A stretch of 64,000 nucleotides of DNA from Gordius sp. MW1. Lineage: Eukaryota > Nematomorpha > Gordioida > Gordea > Gordiidae. This document shows, in pieces, positions 63,928 to 64,000 of this stretch. The notes under the pieces are model-generated. The model made no database searches and was not told where the DNA came from. It worked only from the letters and a program-made list of their open reading frames with translations. The position numbers were made by a program, and so were the translations under genes. The first letter of the stretch is position 1, and every line of letters begins with the position of its first letter. The stretch is from assembly GCA_964036665.1 (NCBI GenBank), contig OZ038526.1, forward strand, positions 17,732,001 through 17,796,000, in the 5' to 3' direction.

Positions 63928-64000
63928 GTAAGGAGATAAACGACAACACAACACAAATGGTGTAATTGCGTGTTAGTGACAATATAATATAAAAATTAAT

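Overview
The window looks like nuclear DNA of an invertebrate animal. It is very AT-rich, with many homopolymer C/G tracts. The host genes are split by spliceosomal introns, some only 40-47 nt long, and most of the rest is transposable-element and satellite-like sequence. No bacterial operon logic, ribosome binding sites or CRISPR are visible. The phylum cannot be fixed from sequence alone. The LIM and SLC22 families below are animal-type.

Left half (1-26.6 kb) is mostly a repeat graveyard. It holds, in order: a deleted Tigger/jerky-type transposase; an intronless broken SLC22-like transporter copy abutting an LTR/primer-binding-site junction; a composite family that joins a tRNA-like B box, a hairpin minisatellite and GA-rich/TTCG-hairpin blocks (near 3-5.5, 11.3-12.7 and 20.4-20.8 kb); a 1.4 kb inverted array of C/G-tract minisatellite units (6.6-8.0 kb); a decayed LINE with a restriction-like endonuclease (8.2-10.7 kb, minus); and a 1.58 kb hAT relic with an 8-bp target duplication (12.84-14.42 kb). 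The stretch 14.7-20.3 kb is gene-free. The only likely host exon here is a membrane-protein 3' exon at 22,872-23,176 (+).

Middle (26.6-40.2 kb): a very young Ty3/gypsy element (26,607-32,743; LTRs of equal length with no difference seen, perfect TSD) carries an almost intact pol. It sits next to two convergent host genes: a small secreted histidine-rich protein (33,445-33,873, +, 42-nt intron) and a nine-exon EPLIN/LIMD2-type LIM-domain protein (34,085-38,033, -) whose exon phases all agree. Its 5' exon was not found, and a 1.7 kb non-autonomous LTR element with TSD (38,432-40,166) lies just upstream, in the missing intron or promoter.

Right half (40.2-64 kb): 40.2-46.1 kb shows no supported gene. 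A decayed RTE-type LINE (46.1-49.07 kb, +) has an altered catalytic motif, and three further 3' fragments of the family lie in the window. A single 4.16 kb exon on the minus strand (54,342-58,505) encodes a 1387-residue, mostly disordered protein of unknown function. The last two exons of another minus-strand gene lie at 62,690-63,212. Short candidate first exons on the plus strand at 59,810 and 63,882 are weak.

The most unusual items are the C/G-tract inverted array, the tRNA-like/minisatellite/TTCG-hairpin composite family, the gypsy element whose only visible gag product starts with a membrane segment and whose protease is broken at an A9 run, and the large orphan disordered gene.
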